NCBI GenBank assembly: GCA_003214235.1
Contig: QCLW01000001.1
Span: forward strand, 24,477-88,476
Length of the DNA stretch: 64,000 nt
Direction: 5' to 3'
Source of the DNA: Prochlorococcus sp. AG-418-F16
GTDB taxonomy: Bacteria; Cyanobacteriota; Cyanobacteriia; PCC-6307; Cyanobiaceae
Shown here: positions 1 to 8,857 of the stretch, in pieces
Layout of the letters: each line of letters opens with the position of its first letter
Position numbering within the stretch: position 1 is the stretch's first letter
Program-made: the position numbers and the translations under genes
Notes under the pieces: model-generated
Database searches by the model: none
Told to the model about the DNA's origin: nothing
The model's input: the letters and a program-made list of their open reading frames with translations, nothing else

Positions 1-1
1 G

Positions 2-124
2 CTCGACAAGAGTGAGTTGGAGGATATTCTCAAGAAAGAGGGTAAAGCGGAATTGGTTTGTGAATTTTGTAAGAATAAATATTTGATAAATTATGAAGAA
101 ATTAGATCGATGATAGAAAATTAA
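2..124 (+). CDS. hslO: Hsp33 redox-regulated chaperone, C-terminal fragment
   Basis: Only the last 40 codons are in the window; the gene enters from the left edge and ends in TAA at 122-124. The visible peptide contains a C-x-x-C pair (VCEFC) followed by a [12 protein letters not shown] tail, which is the second half of the zinc-binding redox switch of Hsp33, a cytoplasmic holdase activated by oxidation. The stop abuts the stop of the convergent gene at 125. The family call rests on this short tail, so confidence is moderate. Confidence 0.7.
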   Translation, partial: LDKSELEDILKKEGKAELVCEFCKNKYLINYEEIRSMIEN

Positions 125-799
125 TCATAAGAAGATTACTCCCAGCCATAAAATAAGCATGGCGGGAATACTTTGAATTTTTTGTATTGATAAAGAATTG
201 TTTGATATTTCTTCGATAAAAGAATTAGTTTCAAGTAATCCACCGAATATTAATCCTATTGAAAGGAAGGTAACACTCCATCCTAAAGAAGCTATAAATC
301 TTTTCCCAGATTTAATTTGAGTATAAGTAAGTATTAATGTTGAAATAGAGAGTAAAAGTCTATTATTCGAATCAGGACTGATAAATAGCAAAACTAAAAA
401 TAATAGTCCAACAGCTAATTTTATTGAAAGGTTATCAAAGGAGGGGGGCGTTATTTTAGGAAGACTATATTGAATCGAGTTCTTAGAGTTATTATTTAAA
501 TTTTTCATCTTAGATAGTAGTGGAAAATTATTATTGGCAAATTGATTAATTTGTTTTTCTTTTTTTGAAGCACTCACAGCTTCATAACTTACATTTCCTG
601 ATTGTCTTGATTTCAAACTCCCCATAAGTAATTGATCAAAGGAGGATTCTATTTTTGCTTTTAAAATTAAATCTTCACCAGCCTCTTTAACTTTAAGATC
701 TCTAGCCTTTTGAATATCCTCAAAAGCAGCACCTTCTTTTACACCTAAAATTTCATAAGGTGATTTTTCACTATTGTTTTTACTACTGTTTGAATCCAA
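125..799 (-). CDS. CPP1-like (DUF3353) J-domain-like membrane protein
   Basis: A 224-aa protein with an N-terminal J-like segment (PYEILGV, then an alternating K/E helix, about residues 14-60), a polar linker, and hydrophobic segments in the C-terminal half (about 125-224). This layout matches the cyanobacterial and plastid CPP1 family (DUF3353), whose plant member is a chaperone-like factor for protochlorophyllide oxidoreductase. The HPD motif of true DnaJ proteins is absent, so classical Hsp70 stimulation is not expected. The start is TTG; no in-frame ATG precedes the J-like segment. It is convergent with hslO with no spacer. Confidence 0.75.
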   Translation of the reverse strand: MDSNSSKNNSEKSPYEILGVKEGAAFEDIQKARDLKVKEAGEDLILKAKIESSFDQLLMGSLKSRQSGNVSYEAVSASKKEKQINQFANNNFPLLSKMKNLNNNSKNSIQYSLPKITPPSFDNLSIKLAVGLLFLVLLFISPDSNNRLLLSISTLILTYTQIKSGKRFIASLGWSVTFLSIGLIFGGLLETNSFIEEISNNSLSIQKIQSIPAMLILWLGVIFL

Positions 800-850
800 G
801 ATTTTTAACCAATACTAACAGATTAACCAATTTTATAATCCATTAAGACT

Positions 851-2488
851 TTATAAAACAATTGGTTCGACTCCACTAACAACAGGTGCAACTTTGTTTA
901 AATTTAAATGATTATTATCTTCAACAAATTGATTTAGATTCCACTCGTTTTTAAAAAGAATAACTGGTCTATTCCAGCAATCTTTAACTATTTTACAATT
1001 AAAGACTCTACCAAGTTTTTCAATAGCTGGCCATCCATCAGAAACCCATCTAGCCAATTTATATGGCATTGATTCCAGATTTGCATCTACACCATATTCA
1101 CTTTTCAACCTGTGAGTTACTACTTCCAACTGTAATTGACCAACAGCTGCAAGTATTGGATCTCTTTTGCTCTCATCAAAGTCATAAAGAATCTGAACTG
1201 CACCTTCTTCACGAAGTTCATTCACACCCTTTCTAAAGTTTTTAAATGCTGAAGGGTTTGGATTTCTTAGCCAGCTGAAGATTTCAGGACTAAAGGATGG
1301 TATACCCTCGTACTCTAGATGAGTACCTGTGTAAAGAGTATCTCCAATAGAAAACATTCCTGGATTATTTAATCCAATAACATCCCCAGGATAGGCATCA
1401 TCAACTACTTCTCTGTCTTGTCCAAATATTTTTTGTGGTCTTGACAATCTGATTGTTTTCCCAGTTCTAGAATGTTTTACTGACATATCCTTTTCAAATT
1501 TTCCACTGCAAACTCTTATAAAAGCGACCCTATCTCTGTGCTTTGGATCCATGTTTGCTTGCAGCTTAAAAACAAACCCACTAAATTCATCGCTTGCAGG
1601 TTCAATATCCCCTTTATTACTATTCCTTGAGGATGGTTTTTGAGCCATTTTCAGAAAACTATCTAAAAATGGTCTTACACCAAAATTAGTCATTGCCGAT
1701 CCAAAGAAAACTGGAGTTAAAGAGCCCTTAAAAACGTTTTCCTTTTCAAATTTCGATCCTGCTTCATCAAGAACCTCCAATTCTTCAAGAGAGATCTCAA
1801 GTAACTCTCTCTCTACATATTTTGAAAGCTCTTTATCTTCCAGACTTAATCTCTTCTCATTAGACTGTTTCCCTCTTACGGCTTTATCAAATAAAATCAC
1901 CTCTCTTGAAAATCTATCAATAACTCCCCTGAATTCCTCGCCACTCCCAATTGGCCAGTTAATAGGTAAAGTATTTAATCCAAGTTCTGATTCGATTTCA
2001 TCAAGTAAAGAGAAAGGCTCTCTTCCCGGTCTATCCATTTTATTTATGAAAGTAAATATTGGTATTTTCCGCATCTTACAAACTTCAAACAATTTTCTAG
2101 TTTGGGGTTCTAGTCCTTTAGCAGCATCTTCCAACATAACTGCATTATCAGCAGCAGCTAATGTTCTATAAGTATCTTCAGAGAAATCTTGGTGTCCTGG
2201 AGTATCTAATAGATTAATTACTGATTTTTCATATTCAAATTGCAATACAGTTGATGTAATTGAAATACCTCTTTGTTTCTCCAGCTCCATCCAGTCTGAC
2301 GTAGCTTTTCTCTGATTACCCCTAGCCTTTACCGCTCCTGCTTGTTGAATGGCACCTCCATATAAAAGAAGCTTTTCAGTAAGAGTCGTTTTCCCTGCAT
2401 CTGGATGTGAAATAATGGCAAAATTTCTTCTTTTATTTACTGCATCCAGTATGTCTTTATTATTTATAAATTTAGTACCTAAGCTCAT
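851..2488 (-). CDS. prfC: Peptide chain release factor 3 (GTPase)
   Basis: RF3 is a translational GTPase that recycles RF1/RF2 from the ribosome after termination. This 545-aa protein has the full set of G motifs: P-loop HPDAGKTT (about residues 28-35), the switch I segment [16 protein letters not shown] (95-102) and NKMD (149-152). The C-terminal RF3-specific region includes the [10 protein letters not shown] and GQLQLEV stretches. Length is close to the usual 525-545 residues. It reads in the same direction as the methyltransferase gene upstream, with a 32-bp gap. It begins with ATG. Confidence 0.95.
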   Translation of the reverse strand: MSLGTKFINNKDILDAVNKRRNFAIISHPDAGKTTLTEKLLLYGGAIQQAGAVKARGNQRKATSDWMELEKQRGISITSTVLQFEYEKSVINLLDTPGHQDFSEDTYRTLAAADNAVMLEDAAKGLEPQTRKLFEVCKMRKIPIFTFINKMDRPGREPFSLLDEIESELGLNTLPINWPIGSGEEFRGVIDRFSREVILFDKAVRGKQSNEKRLSLEDKELSKYVERELLEISLEELEVLDEAGSKFEKENVFKGSLTPVFFGSAMTNFGVRPFLDSFLKMAQKPSSRNSNKGDIEPASDEFSGFVFKLQANMDPKHRDRVAFIRVCSGKFEKDMSVKHSRTGKTIRLSRPQKIFGQDREVVDDAYPGDVIGLNNPGMFSIGDTLYTGTHLEYEGIPSFSPEIFSWLRNPNPSAFKNFRKGVNELREEGAVQILYDFDESKRDPILAAVGQLQLEVVTHRLKSEYGVDANLESMPYKLARWVSDGWPAIEKLGRVFNCKIVKDCWNRPVILFKNEWNLNQFVEDNNHLNLNKVAPVVSGVEPIVL

Positions 2489-2520
2489 TTATCTAATATT
2501 AAGGCCCTACAACTTTGTAC

Positions 2521-3216
2521 TTAAACATTACCATAGACTATTAAATATTTATCTCCGTCTTCAAACACATCTAAAGAAGATAGATCATTCTCCAAAGTGA
2601 AATTTTTCAACTCTTTAAAAGTATAAGAAGCTCTTAAAGACGCATAATAATCATTGGTCAAAATCTCATTATATTTTTTTGAACATTGTGCTTTGAGTTC
2701 TAGAGCAGACTTTTCATCTAATGGCCTTTTTAAGTCCTTGTGAAAATTTACAGTGATATTACTAGACAAACTTCTTATGGTATTGAAGAAATCTTCAAGA
2801 CGGGTAATATGATGGATTAAACTGTTACTAACAAGTAAACTGACTTTTTTTTTAAGTAAAAAATTAGTTAATTTAATGTCTTTGATGTCAGAACAAATGT
2901 AACGTAAATTTTTTAAATTTTTTTGATTAGTAGAAATCTCTTTGTTATGTTCTGCTCTCAAAATCATCTCTTTTGAACCATCTATTCCAACTACTTCTGT
3001 ATTAGGCCATTTTATTGCTAACTTCTCAGAAATATTTCCTGGGCCGCATCCTAAATCAACTATTAAATCTTCTTCATTTAAAGAAATATTTTTTCTCAAA
3101 AGATAATGATTAATTTGATTAATTAAATTAACTTCCCCTTCTGAAAAATCAGCTTCGTCATAAGAAATGACCTGCTCTTTTTTTTTCATTAATTCAGGTT
3201 CAGGGATTCTTTCCAT
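2521..3216 (-). CDS. Class I SAM-dependent methyltransferase
   Basis: A 231-aa protein with a Rossmann-type methyltransferase core. Motif I is VDLGCGPG (about residues 53-60), followed by an acidic loop (VVGIDGS) at the end of strand 2 and a motif II-like segment (CSDIKDIKL). A post-motif stretch SLLVSNSLIHHI resembles UbiE/COQ5- or Tam-like small-molecule methyltransferases. The substrate cannot be told from the sequence. It lies upstream of prfC on the same strand and is divergent from nrdJ, with the shared 5' region at about 3217-3349. Confidence 0.75.
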   Translation of the reverse strand: MERIPEPELMKKKEQVISYDEADFSEGEVNLINQINHYLLRKNISLNEEDLIVDLGCGPGNISEKLAIKWPNTEVVGIDGSKEMILRAEHNKEISTNQKNLKNLRYICSDIKDIKLTNFLLKKKVSLLVSNSLIHHITRLEDFFNTIRSLSSNITVNFHKDLKRPLDEKSALELKAQCSKKYNEILTNDYYASLRASYTFKELKNFTLENDLSSLDVFEDGDKYLIVYGNV

Positions 3217-3349
3217 ATCCTTTCTTAAACAAAGATTTCATATTAAACATAATTCTACACAAACCGTTAAATAGTGGTAAGAATGGTTGCAGACGCCACA
3301 GGTAGAGTTATTCTTCCAATACGGGTATTTACATACAATTTTTCTTATC

Positions 3350-5683
3350 GTGACTGTTGCACCAAATAAAGCTTCTTCAGAGAGCAATTCCAATAATCTT
3401 AAAAAAGATGATTTTCCAAAGACTGCGCCAGCTGCTTATCCTGTTTTTTTTAGATCATACAGTAGGAAAACTTCCTCTGGTAAAAGGGAGAACTGGAGCG
3501 AAGTAGGTGAAAGAAATTTATCGGGCTTAAAAGAATTAGGGAAACTTTCTGATGAAGAATTGATCCTAATGAGAGAGATGCAAAGTAACCAAAAAGCCCA
3601 ACCTTCAGGGAGATGGCTATGGATTGGTGGAACTCCTTGGATTAATAAGAACCAAAATTTCTCAGGAGCATACAACTGTACTTCAACAAACTTAATTGAT
3701 TGGGAAGCCTTCGCTTTGATGATGGACTTAGCAATGATGGGATGTGGAACAGGAGCAATAATTGAACCTCATTTTATAAATAAGCTACCTACGGTAATAA
3801 ATAAAATAAAGATTAAATCAGTTAGTGAAGTTGGAATAACTCCTAAAGATCAGAGAGAAGAGAAGTCATCATTAGAAATTAAAGGAAAAGATCTTCATAT
3901 CAAAGTTGGAGATAGCAGAAGAGGCTGGGTAGATAGCTATAAATATCTTCTTGAGGCATCAAGTAACGAAAGTCTTGAAAGAGAAATTGATGTTTATATT
4001 AACCTGGAAGATATTAGACCTGCTGGAGAATCATTAAAAGGTTTTGGTGGCATGGCAAATCCTATTAAATTGAAAGATCTCTACTCTAGAGTCGCATTAC
4101 TTCTTGGAAAGGCAATTGGGCGGAAATTAAGTACAGTAGAGTGTTGTTTATTAATTGATGAAGCTGCAGTAACCATCGTTGCTGGGAATATAAGAAGAAG
4201 TGCTGGAATGAGACAATTTGCTTCAGATGACAAGGAGGCCGCATCGGCTAAAGAAAATCTATGGAGTCAAGATGAGAACGGCAATTGGAGAATAGATCCT
4301 GAAAAAGATGCCCTCAGGATGGCTAATCATACGAGGGTGTACCATACAAAACCCACTTACCAAACTGTTTTGGATGCTGTCACGAAACAATTCCATTCAG
4401 GTGAGGGGGCTATTCAATTTGCTCCAGAAGCAATCGCAAGGTCAAATGCAGATATTCTCAACGACGATGAATTGAGAAAGGAATTTATTGAAATCTACTC
4501 AGAACAAGGTAAGGATGAAGCTAGAAATTGGATAAATAGTAGTTATGGTCCATTCTCTGAAGAAGAGCTAGATCACAGGATGAGTAGATATGGACTTAAC
4601 CCTTGTGGAGAGATCTTGGGAAATGATTTTCACTGCAATTTGGCTGAAGTTCATTTAAATCAAATTGATCCCGAAAATTTTGAAGAGCAAAAAAAGGCTT
4701 TTAAAGCAGCAGCTCTTTCAGTAGCATGCTTACTTAATCATCAATTTGAAGTTGAGCGATATAGAAAAAGTAGAGAATATGATCCTATTGTAGGTGTAAG
4801 TTTTACTGGATTATTTGATTTTTGTGTACATGCCTTTGGTACACCTTGGTTGAAGTGGTGGGAAGCAGGAAGGCCCGATAGCGAAGAAGGGAAGGCTTTC
4901 AAAAAGAAGGAAGCTAAATTCTTAGATTCGTGGAGAAAAATAGTAAAAGAAACTGTCTGGGAATATTGTGATAACCATAATCTAAGAAGACCAAATCGAT
5001 GTACAACTGTTCAGCCAGCTGGGACTAAAAGTCTTCTTACTGGGGCAGCTCCAGGATGGCATCCGCCAAAGGCTCAAAGATTCATAAGAAGAATAACTTT
5101 CAGGAAAAATGATCCAATCGCCTTAGCTTGCATGGATTATGGTTACTCTGTTGTCCCATCTCAATCTGATAAAGATGAGAATGGCTGCTTACTTGACAAT
5201 CCATTTGATCCAAGATGCACAGAATGGTTAGTTGAAATCCCAACAGAAGTTAGCTGGGCAAATATAGACGGTGCAGATCAGATAGATATTAATAATTTCT
5301 CAGCATTAGCTCAATTTGATTTTTATATGCAAGTGCAGAAATTCTACACAGAGCATAATACCTCTGCAACCGTAGAATTTACAGAAAATGAAATCGAGGA
5401 TTTATCAAAGGCTATTCATAATGCGATAGAAAATAATGAAGGATATATTTCTGCTGCACTACTAGCTAGATTTAGTGCCAACGCAACATTCCCGAGATTA
5501 CCTTTTGAACCAATAAGTAAAGAGGAATATATATCATTGCAAAATAAAGTTTTAGAGAGAAAAGTTAATAACGATTTCTTTGACGCTCTGAATAAATATG
5601 ATATTGGAGAACTTTCTGAAGCAGGTCCAGCAGGTTGTGATTCAGATAAGTGTCTGCTTCCTCTAGCTAAACCAAAAAATTAA
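3350..5683 (+). CDS. nrdJ: Adenosylcobalamin-dependent ribonucleoside-triphosphate reductase, class II monomeric
   Basis: Converts ribonucleotides to deoxyribonucleotides in the cytoplasm, using adenosylcobalamin to make the thiyl radical. The 777-aa protein resembles the Lactobacillus leichmannii monomeric type. Visible parts are an N-terminal redox cysteine (GAYNCTSTN, about residue 110), the thiyl-radical loop NPCGEI, the phosphate-binding segment (TVQPAGTKSLL), and a C-terminal shuttle pair (CDSDKC). GTG at 3350 is chosen as start because upstream codons encode an unlike hydrophobic stretch; an open frame continues to 3287. This commits the organism to B12 for DNA synthesis, and a cobaltochelatase gene (cbiX) occurs in the same window. 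Confidence 0.93.
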   Translation: MTVAPNKASSESNSNNLKKDDFPKTAPAAYPVFFRSYSRKTSSGKRENWSEVGERNLSGLKELGKLSDEELILMREMQSNQKAQPSGRWLWIGGTPWINKNQNFSGAYNCTSTNLIDWEAFALMMDLAMMGCGTGAIIEPHFINKLPTVINKIKIKSVSEVGITPKDQREEKSSLEIKGKDLHIKVGDSRRGWVDSYKYLLEASSNESLEREIDVYINLEDIRPAGESLKGFGGMANPIKLKDLYSRVALLLGKAIGRKLSTVECCLLIDEAAVTIVAGNIRRSAGMRQFASDDKEAASAKENLWSQDENGNWRIDPEKDALRMANHTRVYHTKPTYQTVLDAVTKQFHSGEGAIQFAPEAIARSNADILNDDELRKEFIEIYSEQGKDEARNWINSSYGPFSEEELDHRMSRYGLNPCGEILGNDFHCNLAEVHLNQIDPENFEEQKKAFKAAALSVACLLNHQFEVERYRKSREYDPIVGVSFTGLFDFCVHAFGTPWLKWWEAGRPDSEEGKAFKKKEAKFLDSWRKIVKETVWEYCDNHNLRRPNRCTTVQPAGTKSLLTGAAPGWHPPKAQRFIRRITFRKNDPIALACMDYGYSVVPSQSDKDENGCLLDNPFDPRCTEWLVEIPTEVSWANIDGADQIDINNFSALAQFDFYMQVQKFYTEHNTSATVEFTENEIEDLSKAIHNAIENNEGYISAALLARFSANATFPRLPFEPISKEEYISLQNKVLERKVNNDFFDALNKYDIGELSEAGPAGCDSDKCLLPLAKPKN

Positions 5684-5770
5684 GTTTTAAATTATTTGTA
5701 AATAAAAAGATAAATTAGTTTTTTAAAATTTAATTTATGGCTACTTCTTAAATAGGTACATAAATTATTT

Positions 5771-6037
5771 ATGACATTAAGCTTAAATATTGGGAATTTT
5801 TTTAATGATTCCTCTAATCACGCTTTAGTGGATGAGTTAAGAAAAAGAACCTCTGAAGAGGAAATATTAGACTTTGAAGAAAAATTCAACTCCAAAAATG
5901 AAAAAAATCTACATATATACATATGTAGATTTCTAAAAAATAGATCAATATCTAGGGGACTAGCCTCTAAATGGTTAATAACAATAATTAAAAATAAAGA
6001 ATCAAAAATTGATGCTTTACTAAAATTAAATAATTAG
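5771..6037 (+). CDS. Small hypothetical protein, 88 aa
   Basis: I do not recognise the family. The protein is soluble, charged and mostly predicted helical, with an acidic EEEILDFEEKF segment and a basic C-terminal half. It has no signal peptide, transmembrane segment or cysteine pair. ATG start. Its end overlaps the 3' end of the convergent gene by 4 bp, which fits compact core gene packing. Confidence 0.6.
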   Translation: MTLSLNIGNFFNDSSNHALVDELRKRTSEEEILDFEEKFNSKNEKNLHIYICRFLKNRSISRGLASKWLITIIKNKESKIDALLKLNN

Positions 6038-6228
6038 GTCAGCGCTGATAGCCTCCATAGAGCAAGTCCAAAAATTGAGAACCCCATAATAAAAGTAAAA
6101 GCCAAGGCATTTACCAATTGAACCTTATCATTCATTCTGTTAGCGAATGGTAGTAATTGAGCAAATAATGGAGTTTCTTCAACTATTGCAGATTTTTTTA
6201 CTGTAGGTTTTTTGCTTCTAGAAAACAT
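6034..6228 (-). CDS. Small single-pass membrane protein, 64 aa
   Basis: Begins with a basic head (MFSRSKKPTVKK), then a polar segment, and ends with one hydrophobic helix (about residues 41-60, AFTFIMGFSIFGLALWRL) and a very short tail. The layout resembles small thylakoid-associated cyanobacterial proteins, but no known family could be matched. Convergent with the 88-aa gene, overlapping by 4 bp. Confidence 0.6.
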   Translation of the reverse strand: MFSRSKKPTVKKSAIVEETPLFAQLLPFANRMNDKVQLVNALAFTFIMGFSIFGLALWRLSALT

Positions 6229-6425
6229 AAAACAAATTTTATAATCCTATGAATTTTACATTTAAAAGTTCATTAAATAAAAAATACTTCCCAAAAACGA
6301 ACAAAATGTAACCTGTAAGAAATTGAAAAAGCATACACATAAATATTTTGAAGGAATAGACTAATCTCATCATTAAGATATTAAGTTTATTTATTAAATA
6401 CCTAGACAAATAATTTTCTTGGATG

Positions 6426-6535
6426 TTATTATAAATTTGTAGCAACCGCTACCAAAACGTTCAACTTGCGTTTAGCAAGCCGCAAATCGACTTAAGCCAG
6501 GGAACGGGGACTTAAGCGAAACCGGAGCTTAAAAA
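6426..6535 (+). promoter_or_regulatory. Promoter and structured, switch-like 5' leader of the DUF4278 peptide gene (Downstream-peptide/glutamine-II riboswitch-like)
   Basis: A TATAAA-like -10 lies near 6429-6435, then about 95 nt of unusually GC-rich leader. CGTTC at 6458-6462 can pair with GAACG at 6502-6506. CTTGC 6465-6469 pairs with GCAAG 6475-6479. CTTAAG occurs twice (6491-6496 and 6511-6516) and can self-pair. TTAAGC at 6512-6517 can instead pair with GCTTAA at 6527-6532, which would bury the ribosome site GGAG at 6524-6527. Two exclusive folds, one hiding the ribosome site, are what a translational riboswitch shows. The CGTTCA/GGAACG pair and the downstream YRG micropeptide recall the Downstream-peptide (glutamine) motif; I could not confirm the full consensus and the ligand is unverified. 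Confidence 0.55.
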
Positions 6536-6637
6536 ATGACTCTAATTTACAGAGGACAAAAGTACGTCCAGAACAAAGAAGTTGCTAAAAAGCAGCATAA
6601 CCAATTTACCTACAGAGGAAAAGCTTATACAAGCTAG
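6536..6637 (+). CDS. DUF4278-type micropeptide, 33 aa
   Basis: ATG at 6536 opens a 33-codon frame ending in TAG at 6635-6637. The peptide has two copies of a YRG-x-x-Y pattern (LIYRGQKY at the start, FTYRGKAY at the end), the hallmark of the short cyanobacterial DUF4278 proteins. It is basic and soluble, with no membrane segment. The GGAG ribosome site is 8 nt upstream, inside a foldable leader, and a strong terminator follows 15 nt downstream, so it is a self-contained transcription unit. The function of DUF4278 is unknown. Confidence 0.8.
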   Translation: MTLIYRGQKYVQNKEVAKKQHNQFTYRGKAYTS

Positions 6638-6652
6638 AACTTTTATTTTTTC

Positions 6653-6691
6653 AAAAAAAAAACTCCCATATATTAGGGGAGTTTTTTTTTG
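6653..6691 (+). terminator. Rho-independent terminator after the DUF4278 gene
   Basis: The inverted repeat ACTCCC / GGGAGT flanks an AT-rich loop and is followed by nine or more T residues (about 6681-6690); the A-run on the 5' side makes it usable on the other strand too. Confidence 0.85.
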
Positions 6692-7035
6692 TCAAATCCC
6701 TATGAATCCTCATTGAAAAATTTAATTAAAATCATGGGGTACTTAACTTATTTATTTAAATTCAATAGAGAAAGATTCCAAATTCAAGGGTTTACTAGAA
6801 TAAAATTTTAATTCAATTAAAGAATTAGTTGCTTTTATTAAATCTATAACTTTTTTATATCTAGAATTTATTCAAAAGTTTATTGGAACTTCATAAATAA
6901 CAAAGCAGATAAAAGAAAAATATCTTTAAAAAGGCCAATATTCATATCAAAAGGGCTCAATTACATAATGGTTCTAAATAACATATTGCAAAATCAAAAT
7001 ATTATTTATCATTATATTTAAGTAATCATTTAAAA
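6692..7035. other. AT-rich intergenic region before the MoxR operon
   Basis: No open frame with a convincing start or composition was found. It presumably carries the promoter of the 7036-11555 operon, but no single -35/-10 pair stands out in such AT-rich DNA. Confidence 0.5.
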
Positions 7036-7932
7036 ATGAATAATAGACTTAATAAGTTGATCTCTGAACTAGAGAAGGTAATTATAGGGAATAAAAATCA
7101 GATAATATTAGCTATAATTTGCTTATTGTCTAATGGGAATTTGTTAATAGAAGATTTGCCTGGTACAGGTAAATCAACATTGTCAAAAGCTCTAGCTAAA
7201 TGTATTGGCTTAGAGTATAAAAATGTACATTTCACGAATGACCTTTTACCTTCTGATCTTATAGGAATAAATATATTCAATTCCCGTAATTCTGAATTTA
7301 AGTTTGAACCAGGACCGATTTTTACTAACGTCTTACTAGCAGATGAAATAAATAGAGCCAGTCCTAGAACTCAAAGTGCTTTACTAGAAGCAATGAATAA
7401 TAAACTAATTAATGTCGATGGAGAAATCAAAAACTTACCATCCCCTTTTTTTGTTATTGCATCACAAAATCCAATTAATCAAATTGGGACTTCACCGTTA
7501 CCTGAATCTCAATTAGATCGTTTTTTGATGAGAATCTCATTAGGTAATCCAAATAGAGAATCAGAAATAAGGATCTTAAAAGGTGAAAATATAAACCCTG
7601 ATGAAATAAGTGAAATCATTTCACTTGAAGATCTCAATTTAATTCAATCTAATGTTAAAGATATTTTCGTTGCCGATGAAATATATGAATATATTCTAGA
7701 TTTAATCTCAGAAAGTAGAAAAACCAAGAATGGGGGATTAAGCACAAGAGCGGCAATTGGGATAATTAGTGCTGCTAAATCTTGTGCTTATTTAAGAGGG
7801 GAAGATTCGGTTTTCCCTGAGCATGTAAAGTTTGTGTTCAATGCAGTAACAGAACATCGATTGGATAATGGTTTTAAAGAAAATGAATCCATATCGGAAA
7901 GAATATTAAAAGAAGTAGATGCAATTCGTTAA
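7036..7932 (+). CDS. MoxR-family AAA+ ATPase
   Basis: MoxR ATPases act as chaperone-like factors for the maturation of protein complexes, usually with a DUF58 partner. This 298-aa protein has Walker A GTGKST (residues 43-48), Walker B with the family-typical ADEINRASPRTQSALLEAM (about 102-120), the sensor region ASQNP, and an arginine-finger-like PESQLDRF. It is slightly shorter than the usual 310-330 residues but complete. The 3' end overlaps the DUF58 gene by 14 bp, so the two are translationally linked. Confidence 0.9.
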   Translation: MNNRLNKLISELEKVIIGNKNQIILAIICLLSNGNLLIEDLPGTGKSTLSKALAKCIGLEYKNVHFTNDLLPSDLIGINIFNSRNSEFKFEPGPIFTNVLLADEINRASPRTQSALLEAMNNKLINVDGEIKNLPSPFFVIASQNPINQIGTSPLPESQLDRFLMRISLGNPNRESEIRILKGENINPDEISEIISLEDLNLIQSNVKDIFVADEIYEYILDLISESRKTKNGGLSTRAAIGIISAAKSCAYLRGEDSVFPEHVKFVFNAVTEHRLDNGFKENESISERILKEVDAIR

Positions 7933-8857
7933 ACAAAAGTGGTTTTATAAAAAATTCACTAAAAGATCTAAGATTATAAAACTAGGATTGAATAATCTAT
8001 ATATTTTCCCAAATATCTATGGGCTTTATTGGATCCTTACAATTATCGTTTTATATATTTTAGGGACAAATTTAGAAGTTAATTTCACAATATTTATATC
8101 ATATTTAATGCTGGCAGTATTTTTAACAAGCATATTTCTTACGCATTTCAATCTTCATGGTCTTGAGTTATCAACTACTGATCAAAATATAAACTTTGCA
8201 AATATAGATATTAATTACAAAATAATAATTAACTCTAAAAAAGATAGAAGTAACATTCGTTTAAAATTCCTGAATTATTCAAATAATTACAAGTCATTTA
8301 AAAATATTAATGGTTATAAGAAAATCACTATTACCTGTCAAAAGAGGGGAAGAGGAATCCACTATCCAGATGTAATTTACGGTGAATCATCTGCCCCACT
8401 ATCACTCTTGAATTGTTGGTTTTACTGGCAACCATCTACAAAAATAATAGTGGCTCCTGAAAGGAAAAAAGGGAAAGTCAATTTTCAATACTTATCTCTT
8501 AATTCATATTCCAATTTTTCAAATCCTGAAAGTATTATAGGTGAAGAATTAGAAGATCTTAAAGCATATGAAAAAGGAGACAAGAAATCATTAATCTTTT
8601 GGAAATTACTTGCCAAATCAAAGAAAATGCAAACTAAAGTGTATGAAGATAAAACTAAGAAAATAAAAATTCTTCAATTAGATCAATCATTACCATTAGA
8701 AATAGGATTAAAAAATTTATGCTTCGAAGTAAATAATGAATATATTAAAAATAACTTGTACGGTATAAATTTAGAGAATGAGGTCAACATTCTGCCGAAC
8801 ATAGGTTATTCCCATTACTTTAAAAGTTTATATCTTTTAGCAACCTATAAAAAATGA
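7919..8857 (+). CDS. DUF58-domain membrane protein
   Basis: A 312-aa protein with two N-terminal transmembrane helices (about residues 28-75) followed by a beta-rich segment and the DUF58 core signature (EELEDLKAYEKGDKKSLIFWKL, about 210-231, where R-x-Y-x-x-GD is usual; here KAYEKGD). DUF58 proteins are the standard neighbours of MoxR ATPases and of transglutaminase-like proteins. It overlaps both neighbours (14 bp upstream, 4 bp downstream). The molecular role of this trio in cyanobacteria is unknown. Confidence 0.85.
   Translation: MQFVKQKWFYKKFTKRSKIIKLGLNNLYIFPNIYGLYWILTIIVLYILGTNLEVNFTIFISYLMLAVFLTSIFLTHFNLHGLELSTTDQNINFANIDINYKIIINSKKDRSNIRLKFLNYSNNYKSFKNINGYKKITITCQKRGRGIHYPDVIYGESSAPLSLLNCWFYWQPSTKIIVAPERKKGKVNFQYLSLNSYSNFSNPESIIGEELEDLKAYEKGDKKSLIFWKLLAKSKKMQTKVYEDKTKKIKILQLDQSLPLEIGLKNLCFEVNNEYIKNNLYGINLENEVNILPNIGYSHYFKSLYLLATYKK

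Noticed and set aside
3217..3349. Possible cobalamin riboswitch before nrdJ
   Set aside because: Short pairings exist (AAGAAT/ATTCTT and GTGG/CCAC, exclusive of each other), but no B12-box or standard core was found and the space is short.
6239..6445. 68-codon minus-strand open frame
   Set aside because: It overlaps the promoter and start of the DUF4278 leader, has a composition expected of random AT-rich sequence and no ribosome site.
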